A DNA stretch of 64,000 nt from Rhodococcus sp. W8901 (GTDB lineage Bacteria > Actinomycetota > Actinomycetes > Mycobacteriales > Mycobacteriaceae). Numbering within the stretch: position 1 is the stretch's first letter; each line of letters begins with the position of its first letter. This document shows, one piece after another, positions 26,561 through 38,919 of this stretch. A program made the translations under genes and the position numbers. Under the pieces are notes generated by a model, which did no database searches, had not been told where the DNA came from, and worked only from the letters and a program-made list of their open reading frames with translations. Location of the stretch: assembly GCF_013348805.1 (NCBI RefSeq), contig NZ_CP054690.1, positions 5,270,001 through 5,334,000 on the forward strand, in the 5' to 3' direction.

Positions 26561-27498
26561 GCGCGCACCTTCGGATTGAAGTAGCCGTACGAGATGTCGA
26601 CCAACAGATTCACGATCACCACCACACACGTGGTGAACAGCACGAACCCGAGCAGCACCGGCACGTCATGGTTCTGCACACTGTTGACCGCGAGCGATCC
26701 CATGCCCGGCATGCTGTAGATGATCTCGATCGTCACCGCACCGCCGAGCACCTCGGCGACCCGGAATCCGAGCACGGTCACCACCGGGATACACGCGTTC
26801 TTGAGCCCGTGTTTGAGGACGACGCTCGCCTGACCCAACCCGCGTGCCTTCGCGTTGAGGATGTAGTCGCTGCCCATCACCTGCCCGAGGGACGACCGCA
26901 ACTGCAACGTCACCTCCGCGGCGGGCAGCAGCGCCAACGCGACACCCGGTAGCACCAGATGCTGGAACCACGGCACCACACCGTCCGAGAGCGGCGCGTA
27001 GCCGAATGCGGGGAAGATCTGGTTCGACACCGCGAACAGCGACACCAGGACCAGGCCGAACCAGAATGCCGGGATTGCGATCGCAACAGACGCGATCACG
27101 TTGATACCGCGGTCGACCACGCCACCCGGACGCAGCGATCCCAGCACCCCGAGAATCACACCGATCACGACGGCCAGCACCATTGCGAACCCGACCAGCG
27201 AGAGCGTGGTCGCCATGCGCCGGAACAGAAGTTCGGCCACCGACTGGTCCGACAGCAGCGACACCCCGAGATCACCGCGCAGCACCGACCCGACCCAGTC
27301 CAGATACCGCACAAACACGTTCTGATCCAGATTCAGGGTGGCCCGCAACTGCTCGAGCCGCTCCGGGGTCGGGTCCTCCCCCGCGAGGATCACCGCCGGA
27401 TCACCCGGTGCCAGATCGATCAACAGAAAAATCAACAACGGTACGACCAACAGCAGCGGAATCGCCGCCAGCAACCGTTTTCCGGCATAGCGCAGCAT
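26557..27498 (-). CDS. ABC transporter permease, DppB/OppB type
   Basis: This 313-residue permease starts MLRYAGKRLLAAIPLLLVV, has the LAPGDPA motif after the first membrane segment, then GDLGVSLLS, and the EAA loop YILNAKARGLGQASVVLKHG. It is complete, with about six membrane segments. The gene starts 36 bases after the binding-protein stop and overlaps the DppC-type gene by 4 bases. Confidence 0.94.
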   Translation of the reverse strand: MLRYAGKRLLAAIPLLLVVPLLIFLLIDLAPGDPAVILAGEDPTPERLEQLRATLNLDQNVFVRYLDWVGSVLRGDLGVSLLSDQSVAELLFRRMATTLSLVGFAMVLAVVIGVILGVLGSLRPGGVVDRGINVIASVAIAIPAFWFGLVLVSLFAVSNQIFPAFGYAPLSDGVVPWFQHLVLPGVALALLPAAEVTLQLRSSLGQVMGSDYILNAKARGLGQASVVLKHGLKNACIPVVTVLGFRVAEVLGGAVTIEIIYSMPGMGSLAVNSVQNHDVPVLLGFVLFTTCVVVIVNLLVDISYGYFNPKVRA

Positions 27499-27534
27499 CT
27501 TCGGCCTCTCGGCAGGTGTCGGTGTTCGGTGCGA

Positions 27535-29106
27535 CTACTTGGTGATGCCCACGTGACGGACGTCGAAGATGCCCAGATTCACCCAGGGCATGTTCTCGGT
27601 GCCGACGACCTTCGCAGTGGAGATGGTCGCGTTCGTCTGGTTGCAGATCGGCACGAACATCGCCTCCTTCAACGTCAGGTCCCAGATCTCGTGATACATC
27701 GGGGCCCGCTCATCCTGCGACAGAGTCGGATTCGCAGCCTTCGCGGCAAGCTCCGCGATCTGCGGGTTGCCGTTCGCCAGGTCGTACGGGCCGGTCACGA
27801 AGGTGTTGACCGTCTCGGCGGGATCCACCTTGGGGCTGAAGCTGTTGGAGACCATCGACTGGAAGTCACCGGCGATGTAGCGGGGTTCGTTCTGCGTGTT
27901 GGGGACCGGGTTGAGTTCGGCGTCGATGCCAGCCTGCGACAGCGTCGACTGGATGACGTTCGCCGGCTTCTCGGTGTTGGTGCCCGCCGCGAAGGTCAGC
28001 GTGACCTTGGCTCCGCCGGCCGCCTGCACCAGGCTCTTCGCCTTCTCGAGATCGAACTGGTACGGGTACTCGTAGGACGGGTCGGCCGCCCAGCTACCGG
28101 CCGGATACAGCTGACGGTTCGGGGTGCAGGTGTCGGAGAACAACGCGCTGATCGCCGCGGGATCGATCGCCGACGCCACCGCCTGCCGCACCTCAGGCTT
28201 GGCGAGATCGCCCTGCGCCCGCACGAACACGCCCAGGACGTTCCGGAAGGGAACCTCGGTGACGTCCAGCGTGCCACTCTTGGACAGCGAGTTCGCCTCG
28301 ACGATCTCGTTGGCGGAACTCACCCAGCTCAGATCGGTGGCGCCGGTCTTGAGCCCGTTGAGTCGGGTACTCGCGTCGGAGATCCACTTGAACTCCATGC
28401 CCGCGACCTTGCCGGCCTCGGGGTCCCAGTTCGTACCGTCCGCACGGGCCAGGGTGACCGACTCCTCGGGCACGTAGGCCGTCACGACGTACGCACCGGA
28501 TCCGCTCTGGCCCGGGTTGTTACGCAGATCGGCCTTCGCCTCGATGGCCTTCGGGCTGACCATCATTCCGACGTTGCTGCTGAACACACCGGGTAGTTCC
28601 ACACCGGTACCGGGTGCCAACTGCAGACGGACGGTGCTGTTGTCGACCACGTCGACCGAGGTGATGTTCTTCAGCGCGGCGACGACCGTGCTGCCCTCCA
28701 TGGTCTTGCCGCGCTCGATGTTCGCGGCCACCGCCGCCGCATCGAACTGAGCGCCGTCGTGGAAGGTGACGCCCTGGCGCAGCTTCAGCTCGAGGTAGGA
28801 ACCGTCCGGAGCGAACTCCCACGACTCGGCCAGGCCCGGCTGGAGATCGCCGTTTTCGTCCACCACCGTCAGCCGGTCGAAAACCGGTGTGAGGTAGCCC
28901 CATCCGCCGTAGCTGGTCTGCATGTACGGGTCCAGGTTGCGGGTGGGCGCGCTCGCCGTGACCCGCAGGATCGCGGTGGGGTCGAGGTCACCGGATGCAT
29001 CGGACGTCGTCGAAGACGAAGCCCCACCACCACATCCGGCGAGAACCGCGGCGGCCGTAGCCAGCACAGCCAGGTTCCTCGACCTGCGAAGCCACTTGTC
29101 CATCAT
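27535..29106 (-). CDS. ABC transporter substrate-binding lipoprotein, family 5
   Basis: This 523-residue lipoprotein is the first gene of the transporter operon. The lipobox LAGC gives lipidated Cys25, followed by a Gly/Ser/Thr linker and the family-5 fold (SYLELKLRQGVTFHDGAQFDAAAV, then DVTEVPFRN). ATG 29106 has AGGAGG 6 bases upstream; the frame is open to 29193. It is not closely similar to the two binding proteins at 607 and 5365. A perfect 16-bp palindrome sits 90 bases upstream. The substrate may be that of the catabolic operon to the right (inference). Confidence 0.93.
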   Translation of the reverse strand: MMDKWLRRSRNLAVLATAAAVLAGCGGGASSSTTSDASGDLDPTAILRVTASAPTRNLDPYMQTSYGGWGYLTPVFDRLTVVDENGDLQPGLAESWEFAPDGSYLELKLRQGVTFHDGAQFDAAAVAANIERGKTMEGSTVVAALKNITSVDVVDNSTVRLQLAPGTGVELPGVFSSNVGMMVSPKAIEAKADLRNNPGQSGSGAYVVTAYVPEESVTLARADGTNWDPEAGKVAGMEFKWISDASTRLNGLKTGATDLSWVSSANEIVEANSLSKSGTLDVTEVPFRNVLGVFVRAQGDLAKPEVRQAVASAIDPAAISALFSDTCTPNRQLYPAGSWAADPSYEYPYQFDLEKAKSLVQAAGGAKVTLTFAAGTNTEKPANVIQSTLSQAGIDAELNPVPNTQNEPRYIAGDFQSMVSNSFSPKVDPAETVNTFVTGPYDLANGNPQIAELAAKAANPTLSQDERAPMYHEIWDLTLKEAMFVPICNQTNATISTAKVVGTENMPWVNLGIFDVRHVGITK

Positions 29107-29469
29107 GCAATGCCTCCTGAAGATCCACGACGAATCGGCTCGTCCCGCACGCGTGATCGCGCTTTCCTTCGCGCGCGGCTGGAATCGGACCACCTACCCG
29201 ACCGGTCGGGTCGACTCGGACGGTTCGCGCCATCATCGGAGCTACTGGGGAGTAGCCCGAAAAAGTTGCAGCAAAGGATGTTTCGGACCTTTGCCGCCGC
29301 CGAATGGGACCCTAGCAGGCCGCGGCATTCAGCGTGCGGCAAATCACACCGGAGTGGAATCGTGAATTTTACAGACCCGGCCGTGCTCGTTCCGAGCAGC
29401 CGGAACAGGCGCGCGACAGAACATCGTGCGCCTTCCGAATACAGTGTATGGCAATGGTTTTCACATAGT
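29107..29469. other. Gene-free 363-bp promoter region
   Basis: No convincing gene is seen between the transporter operon and the thiolase. The region is more A/T-rich than its surroundings and holds the perfect palindrome at 29196-29211 and the small palindrome ATACA-G-TGTAT at 29439-29449 just after the thiolase stop. Confidence 0.7.
29196..29211. promoter_or_regulatory. Perfect 16-bp palindrome upstream of the ABC operon
   Basis: ACCCGACCGGTCGGGT is fully self-complementary and lies 90 bases upstream of the binding-protein start (29106). It fits a dimeric repressor or activator site. Confidence 0.5.
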
Positions 29470-32829
<3,360 letters not shown>

Positions 32830-32833
<4 letters not shown>

Positions 32834-33141
32834 CGGACGATCTCCGCGCCCTCGGCCCTCCGCGCCGCCACCCGCGCGAGGATGTCGGCCGGCCAGATCG
32901 GCCGCGCATGCCGGCGATAGTGCTCCCAGGTCGCCTCGAGTACCTCGGATTCGGTACAGCCGCCCAGCAACTCGGCCCAGTAGTACTCGTCGAGGCGTTC
33001 GCCGGGTGCACGCCGCTCGATCCCGGAGATGATCCGGATGACCTCGCGGCACGTGAAGATGTCCGCCGCTCGTTCCGCCGAGGCGGGACGGACCTCGGCC
33101 GGGCCCGCTCCCGCCCCCTCCGCGATCGATGGCACGGTCAT
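32830..33141 (-). CDS. Small protein of unknown function, weakly like phage helicase-loader proteins
   Basis: This 103-residue soluble protein is locked between the class II aldolase and the D-2-hydroxyacid dehydrogenase by ATGA overlaps at both ends (33138-33141 and 32830-32833), which fixes its start. The pattern CREVIRIISGIERR, LDEYYWAELLGG, EVLEATWEHYRRHARPIWPADILARV resembles the helical DnaT/loader-like proteins of actinophages, in which a short block ends in an R-x-x-x-PADI motif. The similarity is judged by eye only. A catabolic role, for example as an accessory subunit, is equally possible. It was not recognised as any enzyme family. Confidence 0.75.
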
Positions 33142-33893
33142 CGCGGCCTGGACAGGATCTTCTCGGCGAGAACCGGATCCGCCCGCAGCCCCGAACGCAC
33201 CGCCGCCTCCCAGAAGCCGTGGTACCCGTTGCCGTCGTTCTTCAGTTGCCGGTCGAGCCACCAGTCCGGGAGCGACGTCTTGTCGGGACCGCCGGCCACC
33301 CGCACCATCCATGCGTTCTTGCAGCGTTGCTCGAGGGCGACCGCACGGAGGAACATTGCCCGCGCGGTGTCCGCGATGACGAAGACGCCGTGTCCACCCA
33401 GCAGCGCCCGATCCGCGTCGCCGATCGCGCGGACCGCCTTCTCGGCGGCCTCCATGCTGTTGACGGCGCCGTCGTACTCGTCGACGAGAACCAACTCGCC
33501 CCCGCCGAGGCTGGAGCTCTGGTCGTACGCCGGCGGCACCTCCTTGATGTCGCCCCACACCGTGCCGTACTCGGAGTGGTTGTGCAGTGCGTACACCACG
33601 TCCGGGCGGGCGTTGTGCAGCGCCAGATGCAGCGGGATGCCGAGCGGTACCGGCCAGGATCCTTCGATCAGTTTGCCCTGCAGATCGATTCGGAGAATGT
33701 CCTCGGGGTACATCTCCTCCCACGTCAGCAGCCACGGATTGCACAGCAGCGTGCCGTCGCCGAGGTTGTAGGTGATGTGACCGGCCAGGTGGTCGCGGTA
33801 TCCCTCGTTCCAGAGGGTGCGGCCGAGCATCACGATCTCCTCCCGGGGATCGAGTTCCGGGATCAGGCGATCTGCGGTCGGTGTGAATGTCAT
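33138..33893 (-). CDS. Class II aldolase/adducin family protein
   Basis: This 251-residue metal-dependent aldolase/decarboxylase family protein has zinc-ligand segments DHLAGHITY near residue 36-44, YALHNHSEYG near 100-109 and GGHGVFVIADTA near 165. Members act on sugar phosphates, hydroxy-ketoacids or other aldol substrates. ATG 33893 has GAGGAG 8 bases upstream. It follows the alpha/beta-hydrolase gene with a 65-bp gap and leads the tight four-gene string down to the FMN oxidase. The substrate is unknown, but the neighbouring hydroxyacid enzymes suggest it releases or uses a 2-keto or 2-hydroxy acid (inference). Confidence 0.9.
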   Translation of the reverse strand: MTFTPTADRLIPELDPREEIVMLGRTLWNEGYRDHLAGHITYNLGDGTLLCNPWLLTWEEMYPEDILRIDLQGKLIEGSWPVPLGIPLHLALHNARPDVVYALHNHSEYGTVWGDIKEVPPAYDQSSSLGGGELVLVDEYDGAVNSMEAAEKAVRAIGDADRALLGGHGVFVIADTARAMFLRAVALEQRCKNAWMVRVAGGPDKTSLPDWWLDRQLKNDGNGYHGFWEAAVRSGLRADPVLAEKILSRPR

Positions 33894-33958
33894 TGACGTT
33901 TCTCCTCTCGGTCCCGAGGCGTGCCGGCCTCGGGTGGTGCTGGGCCTGGGTGTCGGGT

Positions 33959-34831
33959 TCAGGCGAGTCGCCCGCACCGCCAGGGCTCGAGGAACTCCCC
34001 GACGGCCCTCACGACATCGGCGGGAGAGTCGTCGATGAAGAAGTGTCCTCCCGGAATCGGTTCCCCAGTCACGTTGTGCGCGAATCTCTTCCATACGTTG
34101 AGCGGATGCTCACGCCGGGCGAGCAGACCCCGGTCGCCCCACAGGACGAGGACGGGGCAGGTGATCCGGCGGCCGGCGTCGAGCGCGTCGTGTTCGAGGT
34201 CGACCGACGCGCCGGCTCGATAGTCCTCGCACGTCGCGTGGACCACGGCCGGATCCCGGAAGTAGCTCTTGTAATGTTCCACGTCCTCGTCCGACATCGA
34301 GGTCGGTGCCCCTCCGGCCAGACCCAGCACGTTCTCCATCCAGGCATCCGGATTTCCGTCGATGAGCTGCTCGGCGAGCCGGTGCGGCCGGATCAGGAAG
34401 AACCAGTGGAAGTACGCCGTGGCCAGCTGCCGATCGGTGGTCGCGTAGACCTCCGAGGTCGGCAGGATGTCCAGCAGCGCCGCCTGTGCCACCGTCTCCG
34501 GATTATCCAGACACATGCGATGCACGACCCGGGCACCCCGATCGTGGCCGGCGACCGCAAATCTCTCGAAGCCCAACCTGCGCATGACTTCCACCTGGTC
34601 GCCGACCATCGACCGCTTGGAGTACGTCGCATGGGCGTCGTCGCCCGCCGGCTTGCTGCTCTCGCCGTAACCACGAAGATCGGTGGTGACGACCGTGAAA
34701 CGGTCGGCGAGTTCATCGGCAACCCGCTGCCAGACTCGCCGCGTCTGCGGGTAACCGTGCAGCAGCAACAGCGGCGGCCCCGAGCCCACCACCCGAGTGG
34801 CGATCTCCACGTCACCCACGTCGACGAGCAA
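33959..34831 (-). CDS. Alpha/beta-hydrolase, haloacetate-dehalogenase/epoxide-hydrolase type
   Basis: This 290-residue hydrolase has HGYP at about residues 25-28, DLRGYGESSKP, and nucleophile elbow GHDRGAR with Asp97 instead of Ser. In fluoroacetate dehalogenases the same Asp-Arg-x-x-Arg pattern holds the nucleophile and two carboxylate-binding arginines (established for that family). The base is His in GGHFFID. The start is uncertain: TTG 34831 (GAGGGG 8 bases upstream) or GTG 34819. It begins 11 bases after the amidohydrolase stop. Hydrolysis of a halo-acid, epoxide or lactone-like intermediate is plausible. Confidence 0.85.
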   Translation of the reverse strand: MLVDVGDVEIATRVVGSGPPLLLLHGYPQTRRVWQRVADELADRFTVVTTDLRGYGESSKPAGDDAHATYSKRSMVGDQVEVMRRLGFERFAVAGHDRGARVVHRMCLDNPETVAQAALLDILPTSEVYATTDRQLATAYFHWFFLIRPHRLAEQLIDGNPDAWMENVLGLAGGAPTSMSDEDVEHYKSYFRDPAVVHATCEDYRAGASVDLEHDALDAGRRITCPVLVLWGDRGLLARREHPLNVWKRFAHNVTGEPIPGGHFFIDDSPADVVRAVGEFLEPWRCGRLA

Positions 34832-34842
34832 GCCCCTCCCCC

Positions 34843-36048
34843 TCAGCCTCGGGGAAGGACGATCTCGGGCAGCGGATGCCGGTACAGCTTGGCGGCGTTC
34901 TCGCTGCACATCATTCGCAGGTCCTTCGCGGGGAACCCGCCCCAGTACTGCTCGACGACGCTCTGCGTGTGCGGCCACGTGCCGTCCCCGTGCGGGTAGT
35001 CGGTCTCGAGCATGATGTTCTCGACTCCGATCACGTCGCGCAGCGCGATCGTCGACGGGTCGTCGAGCGTGCAGAACCAGAAGTTGCGGCGCAGGATGTC
35101 CGCCGGACGGTCGGCCCAGCCCAGGCCGTAGCCCGATCGGTCGATGATGTTGTCCAGTCGGTCGATCAGCATCGGCACCCACCCGATCCCACCCTCGCTC
35201 ATCGCGATCTTGAGCGTGGGGTGGTCCTTGGGATAGCCCGACCACAGCCACTCGCTGCAGGCGGCGAGGGAGAGCTGCCCGAACATCGTGGCGCCCAACT
35301 GGAGTCCGGGCGCACCCTGCGGGTACTGGTACATGCCGGAGCTGCCCACGTGCAGGGAGATGACGGTGTCGGTGTCGACGCACGCCTGGATGATCGGGTC
35401 CCAGTGGTCGCGATCCCACAGGGAGGGAAGCCCGATCGCGTGCGGACGCTCGGGGAAGGTCACCGAGGTGAAGCCGCGCTCGGCGTTGCGCTCGATCTCC
35501 TTGACGGCCTCGACCGGATCGGTGAGATAGGTGATGCCGCCGGGGATCACACGGGTCGGATACTCGAGGTACCACTCGTTGTAGAGCCAGTCGTTCCATG
35601 CGCGCACCGCCGCGATGCCGACCTCCTTGTCGGAGGCATGCGCGAATACACGGCCGCAGAACCCGGTGATCTGGGACGGGAAGTTGAGCATCGCCCAGAT
35701 GCCGCCGAGATCCATGTCCTTGACGCGCGCATGGATGTCGTAGCAGCCCGGCCGCATCTGGTCGAAGCGGAACGGCTCGTACTTGACGGATTCCTTGCGT
35801 CGGCCGGCGACCGCGTTCATGCCGACCTGGGAGTAGATGTTGCCGTCGAACTCCCAGACCTGCGCGCCCTGTTCGTTCTCGAGGATCTTCGGTCCACGGT
35901 CCTTCAACGCCGCGGGCATCCAGGTCTCGAACAGGTGCGCCGGCTCCACCACGTGGTCGTCGACGGAGATGACCGTGTACTTGACCTCGGCCTGCTCGGG
36001 CTCGGGGTTGAAGAGGGCGGGATCGAGTTCCTGATTGACAGCCGTCAC
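34843..36048 (-). CDS. Amidohydrolase-2 family (TIM-barrel metal-dependent hydrolase/decarboxylase)
   Basis: This 401-residue protein belongs to the amidohydrolase_2 group that includes ACMSD-type decarboxylases. Seen are the N-terminal VISVDDHVVEP, the central HVGSSG, and the C-terminal LETDYPHGDGTWPHT with the conserved Asp and His. It is the first gene of the operon driven toward 29470, with its start 99 bases from the divergent IclR gene. It lacks a signal peptide. The reaction may be hydrolysis or decarboxylation of an aromatic or enol acid; the sequence does not decide. Confidence 0.9.
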   Translation of the reverse strand: MTAVNQELDPALFNPEPEQAEVKYTVISVDDHVVEPAHLFETWMPAALKDRGPKILENEQGAQVWEFDGNIYSQVGMNAVAGRRKESVKYEPFRFDQMRPGCYDIHARVKDMDLGGIWAMLNFPSQITGFCGRVFAHASDKEVGIAAVRAWNDWLYNEWYLEYPTRVIPGGITYLTDPVEAVKEIERNAERGFTSVTFPERPHAIGLPSLWDRDHWDPIIQACVDTDTVISLHVGSSGMYQYPQGAPGLQLGATMFGQLSLAACSEWLWSGYPKDHPTLKIAMSEGGIGWVPMLIDRLDNIIDRSGYGLGWADRPADILRRNFWFCTLDDPSTIALRDVIGVENIMLETDYPHGDGTWPHTQSVVEQYWGGFPAKDLRMMCSENAAKLYRHPLPEIVLPRG

Positions 36049-36098
36049 GGAAATCTCCTTCGTCGAATCGCGGTGCAGCGCAGCCCTTTGCGGAGGTA

Positions 36099-36115
36099 GT
36101 ATCGATATGCGATAC
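36099..36115. promoter_or_regulatory. Candidate IclR operator in the divergent promoter
   Basis: GTATCG-ATATG-CGATAC is a 17-bp inverted repeat with perfect 6-bp arms. A further GATAC occurs at 36131-36135. Both lie between the amidohydrolase start (36048) and the IclR start (36147), the normal place for an IclR-type site. Confidence 0.6.
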
Positions 36116-36146
36116 TCTCTATCACTTTCAGATACACACAGTAGGA

Positions 36147-36878
36147 GTGATCCAGATCGCAGTCAAGACACTCGGCACACTCGCGCGCGGTCTTCGTGTC
36201 GTCGAGGCGGTTGCCGCGCACCAGCCCATCGGTCTCACTGCGCTGTGCCAGGAACTCGGCGAGGACAAGAGCGCCATGCAGCGCACGCTCGCGACGCTGC
36301 ACGAGGCCGGCTGGATCCGCCCACTGGCGGATGCGCCGCCACGGTGGGAACTGTCGACCAAGCCGTTGGTCGTCGCCGGTCGCGCACTCGACACGTCACC
36401 CCTGCCCGCACGCGCCCGCCCACTGCTGGCTTCCATCCGCGACGAGACGGGCGAGACCGCGCACCTCGCGCTGCTCGACGGAACGACGATCGTCGTCGTC
36501 GACGTCGCCGAGGGCCGGCAGATGGTCCGCACCGCACTGCATGTCGGCGCGGTCCACCCGCCGGAAACCAGTGCCGCAGGACGCGCCATCTTTGCCCACC
36601 TCACCCCCGAGGGGCGCACAGATCTGGCGGACGCCCCCGGCATGCTGCTCACGGATGCCGAGTACGACGAGATCCGCGAGCGCGGCTGGTCGCTGTGCGA
36701 GGGCGCCGTCCAGCAGGGATCGACAAGCATTGCCGCGGCAGTCACGGACCTGAGCGGGAAACCGTTGGGCGCACTCGTGGTCAGCGGGCCCGACAGTCGG
36801 CTCAACCCCGAGAAGTACGCCGCGGCCGGAACTCTGCTCCGGAACGCGGTCGCCGAACTCGGCGGAGGGCGCCACTAG
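36147..36878 (+). CDS. IclR-family transcriptional regulator
   Basis: This 243-residue regulator has an N-terminal winged helix (ALCQELGEDKSAMQRTLATLHEAGWIR, about residues 33-60) and a C-terminal IclR effector domain with segments VVDVAEGRQMVRTALHVGAVHP, SAAGRAIFAH and AAAVTDLSGKPLGALVVSGP. GTG 36147 is used; AGGA lies unusually close, so a leaderless or later start is possible. It diverges from the six-gene catabolic operon starting at 36048 and most likely controls it through the palindrome at 36099. Confidence 0.92.
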   Translation: MIQIAVKTLGTLARGLRVVEAVAAHQPIGLTALCQELGEDKSAMQRTLATLHEAGWIRPLADAPPRWELSTKPLVVAGRALDTSPLPARARPLLASIRDETGETAHLALLDGTTIVVVDVAEGRQMVRTALHVGAVHPPETSAAGRAIFAHLTPEGRTDLADAPGMLLTDAEYDEIRERGWSLCEGAVQQGSTSIAAAVTDLSGKPLGALVVSGPDSRLNPEKYAAAGTLLRNAVAELGGGRH

Positions 36879-36891
36879 GGCGTAGCGGGAC

Positions 36892-37101
36892 GTGCCGACG
36901 GATTTTGTTCCGTGGCAGACGATCTGGAAGCGTCACCGCCGCTACGTCGACGACGGGACCTGGGACACGATCTTGACTGCGCTACTCGCACACGCCGATG
37001 CGAACGGGCTGGTCGACTGGACCGTGTCGGTGGACTCGACGATTCGCCGAGCCCACACGCACGGCTCGAACCTCGCGCGCGACACAGGAGACACGCTCTA
37101 G
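36892..37101 (+). pseudogene. Transposase remnant, IS5-type
   Basis: About 68 codons remain of an IS5-like transposase: WQTIWKRHRRYVDDGTWDTI, then DWTVSVDSTIRRAHTHG, which carries the first catalytic Asp (VDST), then LARDTGDT before a stop. Both the N-terminal third and everything after the first catalytic region are missing. It sits between the IclR regulator and the amine oxidase gene and marks the left border of the accessory region. No inverted repeats were found around it. Confidence 0.8.
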
Positions 37102-37157
37102 GGGGTCGCCGATCCAGACGGTGTCATCCAGGGGATGCGCTGTAGCCGGGTGCGTGG

Positions 37158-38519
37158 TCATCCGATCCTGGAGATGAGGCCGGCCTCGCGGCGGCCTGAG
37201 AGCAGCGCCCCGTGGACGGTGGAGGCTTCGGTGGCATGCGTGGCCTCACCGGCGAAGAAGACTCGGTTACCGATCGGTTCGGCGACGATGGCTCGGTCGT
37301 CGGGTGTGGAGTCGATTCCGGGGTACGAGTAGGAGCCGCGGGCGTAGGGGTCGGTCGACCAGCGAGTCAGCCGGTACGCACGGGGCTCGGGCACACTCTC
37401 GCCGTACATGGCACGCAGGCCACGCATCCCCTCGGCGACGGTCGCGGTGTCATCGAGGTTTTCGATGCGGCGCGCTACCGACCCGCCGCGTAGCGCCACG
37501 ATCACCGGCACACCGGTGACGGAATGGAGCGGATACCACGCGGCCATCGACTCGTTCGGCAGGCCGAACTGGGCGATGACCTCGGCGTCGTCCCAGAACT
37601 GGGTGTCGAAGCGCAGGTACAGCTTGTTGTAGACGCCCATGCCGAGGCGCCCGATCGCCTCCTGTTTCGCCGCGGGCAGCGGCGGGTCGAAGGCGACGGC
37701 ACCGGCCTGCAACACACCCAACGGCAGGGTGACAACCACGTGGTCGGCGGCGAAGACACCGCGGTCGGTGTGCACCCGGACCCCGGCGGCGTCGTGGGCG
37801 ATGCGATCGACGACGTGGCCCACGCGCACGTCCAGGCCCTCGGCGAGCCCGGTCGCGATCTCGTCGTAGCCGCGGGGGAAGACCACCTCGTCGCCGCCGT
37901 AACCGTCTTCATACCGCGCGATCCACAGCGGGACCTGGCCGGCGTCGGCGCCGAAGGCGTCCTGGATGAACTGGTGGACGGTGTCCCGGACGTGGTCGGC
38001 GCGGATCCCGGTCAGGCCCAGCTGCGTCAGGACCGGGTCGACGGCGGCCGCGAAGGAGGTGTTCGCGAACGCCGGCTGTGCGGACAGGTCCTGAATCGCG
38101 GCCATGGCCGCCTCGACGTCGGTGCCGTACTCGGTCATCGCGGCCGGGTCCAGGTGTCGGCTGCCACTGTAGGTGGTGATCTCGTCCGTATTGAGCACCA
38201 CGGTGGGAAGACCGAACTCGTCGCGCAGCTCTGTGACGGGGTTGCCGTCCACGCCGTGGATCCAGGATGCGCCCAGATCCAGAGGCATGTCCTGCCAGGT
38301 GCGATCGGTCGACAGTCGGCCTCCCACACGGTCGCGTGCTTCGATCACCGTGACCTGACGCCCGTCCCGGACCAGGTCGCGCGCCGCGGTGAGTCCCGCG
38401 ATCCCGGCTCCGATCACCAGAACCGAACCGGTGGGCTGCGTGGATGCATCGGCACTCCGGCACATCCGGCCTGCGGTGGACGCGTTTGCGAGGATTTTGG
38501 ACGGGCCATTCGGACTCAT
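37158..38519 (-). CDS. Flavin-containing amine oxidase
   Basis: This 453-residue FAD oxidase of the monoamine/polyamine oxidase family has Rossmann GAGIAG at 37-42 with VIEARDRVGGRLS, LGASWIHG and the C-terminal FAD motif RVFFAGEATHATEASTVHGAL. It should oxidise a primary or secondary amine to an imine with H2O2 release. ATG 38519 has AGGAAGG 5-6 bases upstream; the frame is open to 38687. About 30 N-terminal residues precede the FAD motif without a clear signal peptide. The gene is flanked by accessory DNA and shows no operon partner. Confidence 0.92.
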   Translation of the reverse strand: MSPNGPSKILANASTAGRMCRSADASTQPTGSVLVIGAGIAGLTAARDLVRDGRQVTVIEARDRVGGRLSTDRTWQDMPLDLGASWIHGVDGNPVTELRDEFGLPTVVLNTDEITTYSGSRHLDPAAMTEYGTDVEAAMAAIQDLSAQPAFANTSFAAAVDPVLTQLGLTGIRADHVRDTVHQFIQDAFGADAGQVPLWIARYEDGYGGDEVVFPRGYDEIATGLAEGLDVRVGHVVDRIAHDAAGVRVHTDRGVFAADHVVVTLPLGVLQAGAVAFDPPLPAAKQEAIGRLGMGVYNKLYLRFDTQFWDDAEVIAQFGLPNESMAAWYPLHSVTGVPVIVALRGGSVARRIENLDDTATVAEGMRGLRAMYGESVPEPRAYRLTRWSTDPYARGSYSYPGIDSTPDDRAIVAEPIGNRVFFAGEATHATEASTVHGALLSGRREAGLISRIG

Positions 38520-38919
38520 AATGGTTCCTTCCTCGAGGGACGTTCGATGCGGGTTGCCCCCACGCCACGCTCCAGGGTCATCGCCTCGACCACGTCGGCG
38601 CGTTGTCGGCTCAGCGGTCTTCGGGGCGCGGGATTTCAGTGGGCGGGATCTCGGTGACACTCCAGCCCGTGAAGAATCGGCGGGCATTCACGAAATAGTT
38701 CCGCAGATGCCGGAAGAGCGCCGTTACCTCCCAAAACTGCATATTCATACCCAATGGTCTCATATGCTCCGGAAGCGCAGCGTGTTCGTCCCGTTTCGCC
38801 TGACCTCCGGTAGCCCACCAAAATGCAGGGCTGCGGTGCGGGGGTCGCAACGGCCTCCCCTGCACGCTCGGCAATCGCCATGCGTCACAGTGGAAACGGC
38901 CGGTGCATATGGTCCGCGT
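38520..38919. other. Intergenic region with one doubtful short frame
   Basis: No convincing gene is seen. A 45-codon frame at 38611-38748 on the minus strand (MNMQFWEV start) lacks a good ribosome site and family similarity. The last 50 bases resemble the sequence before the intact DUF1648 gene at 51904 (shared GCGTCACAGTGGAA stretch), showing that the duplication includes the promoter. Confidence 0.6.
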
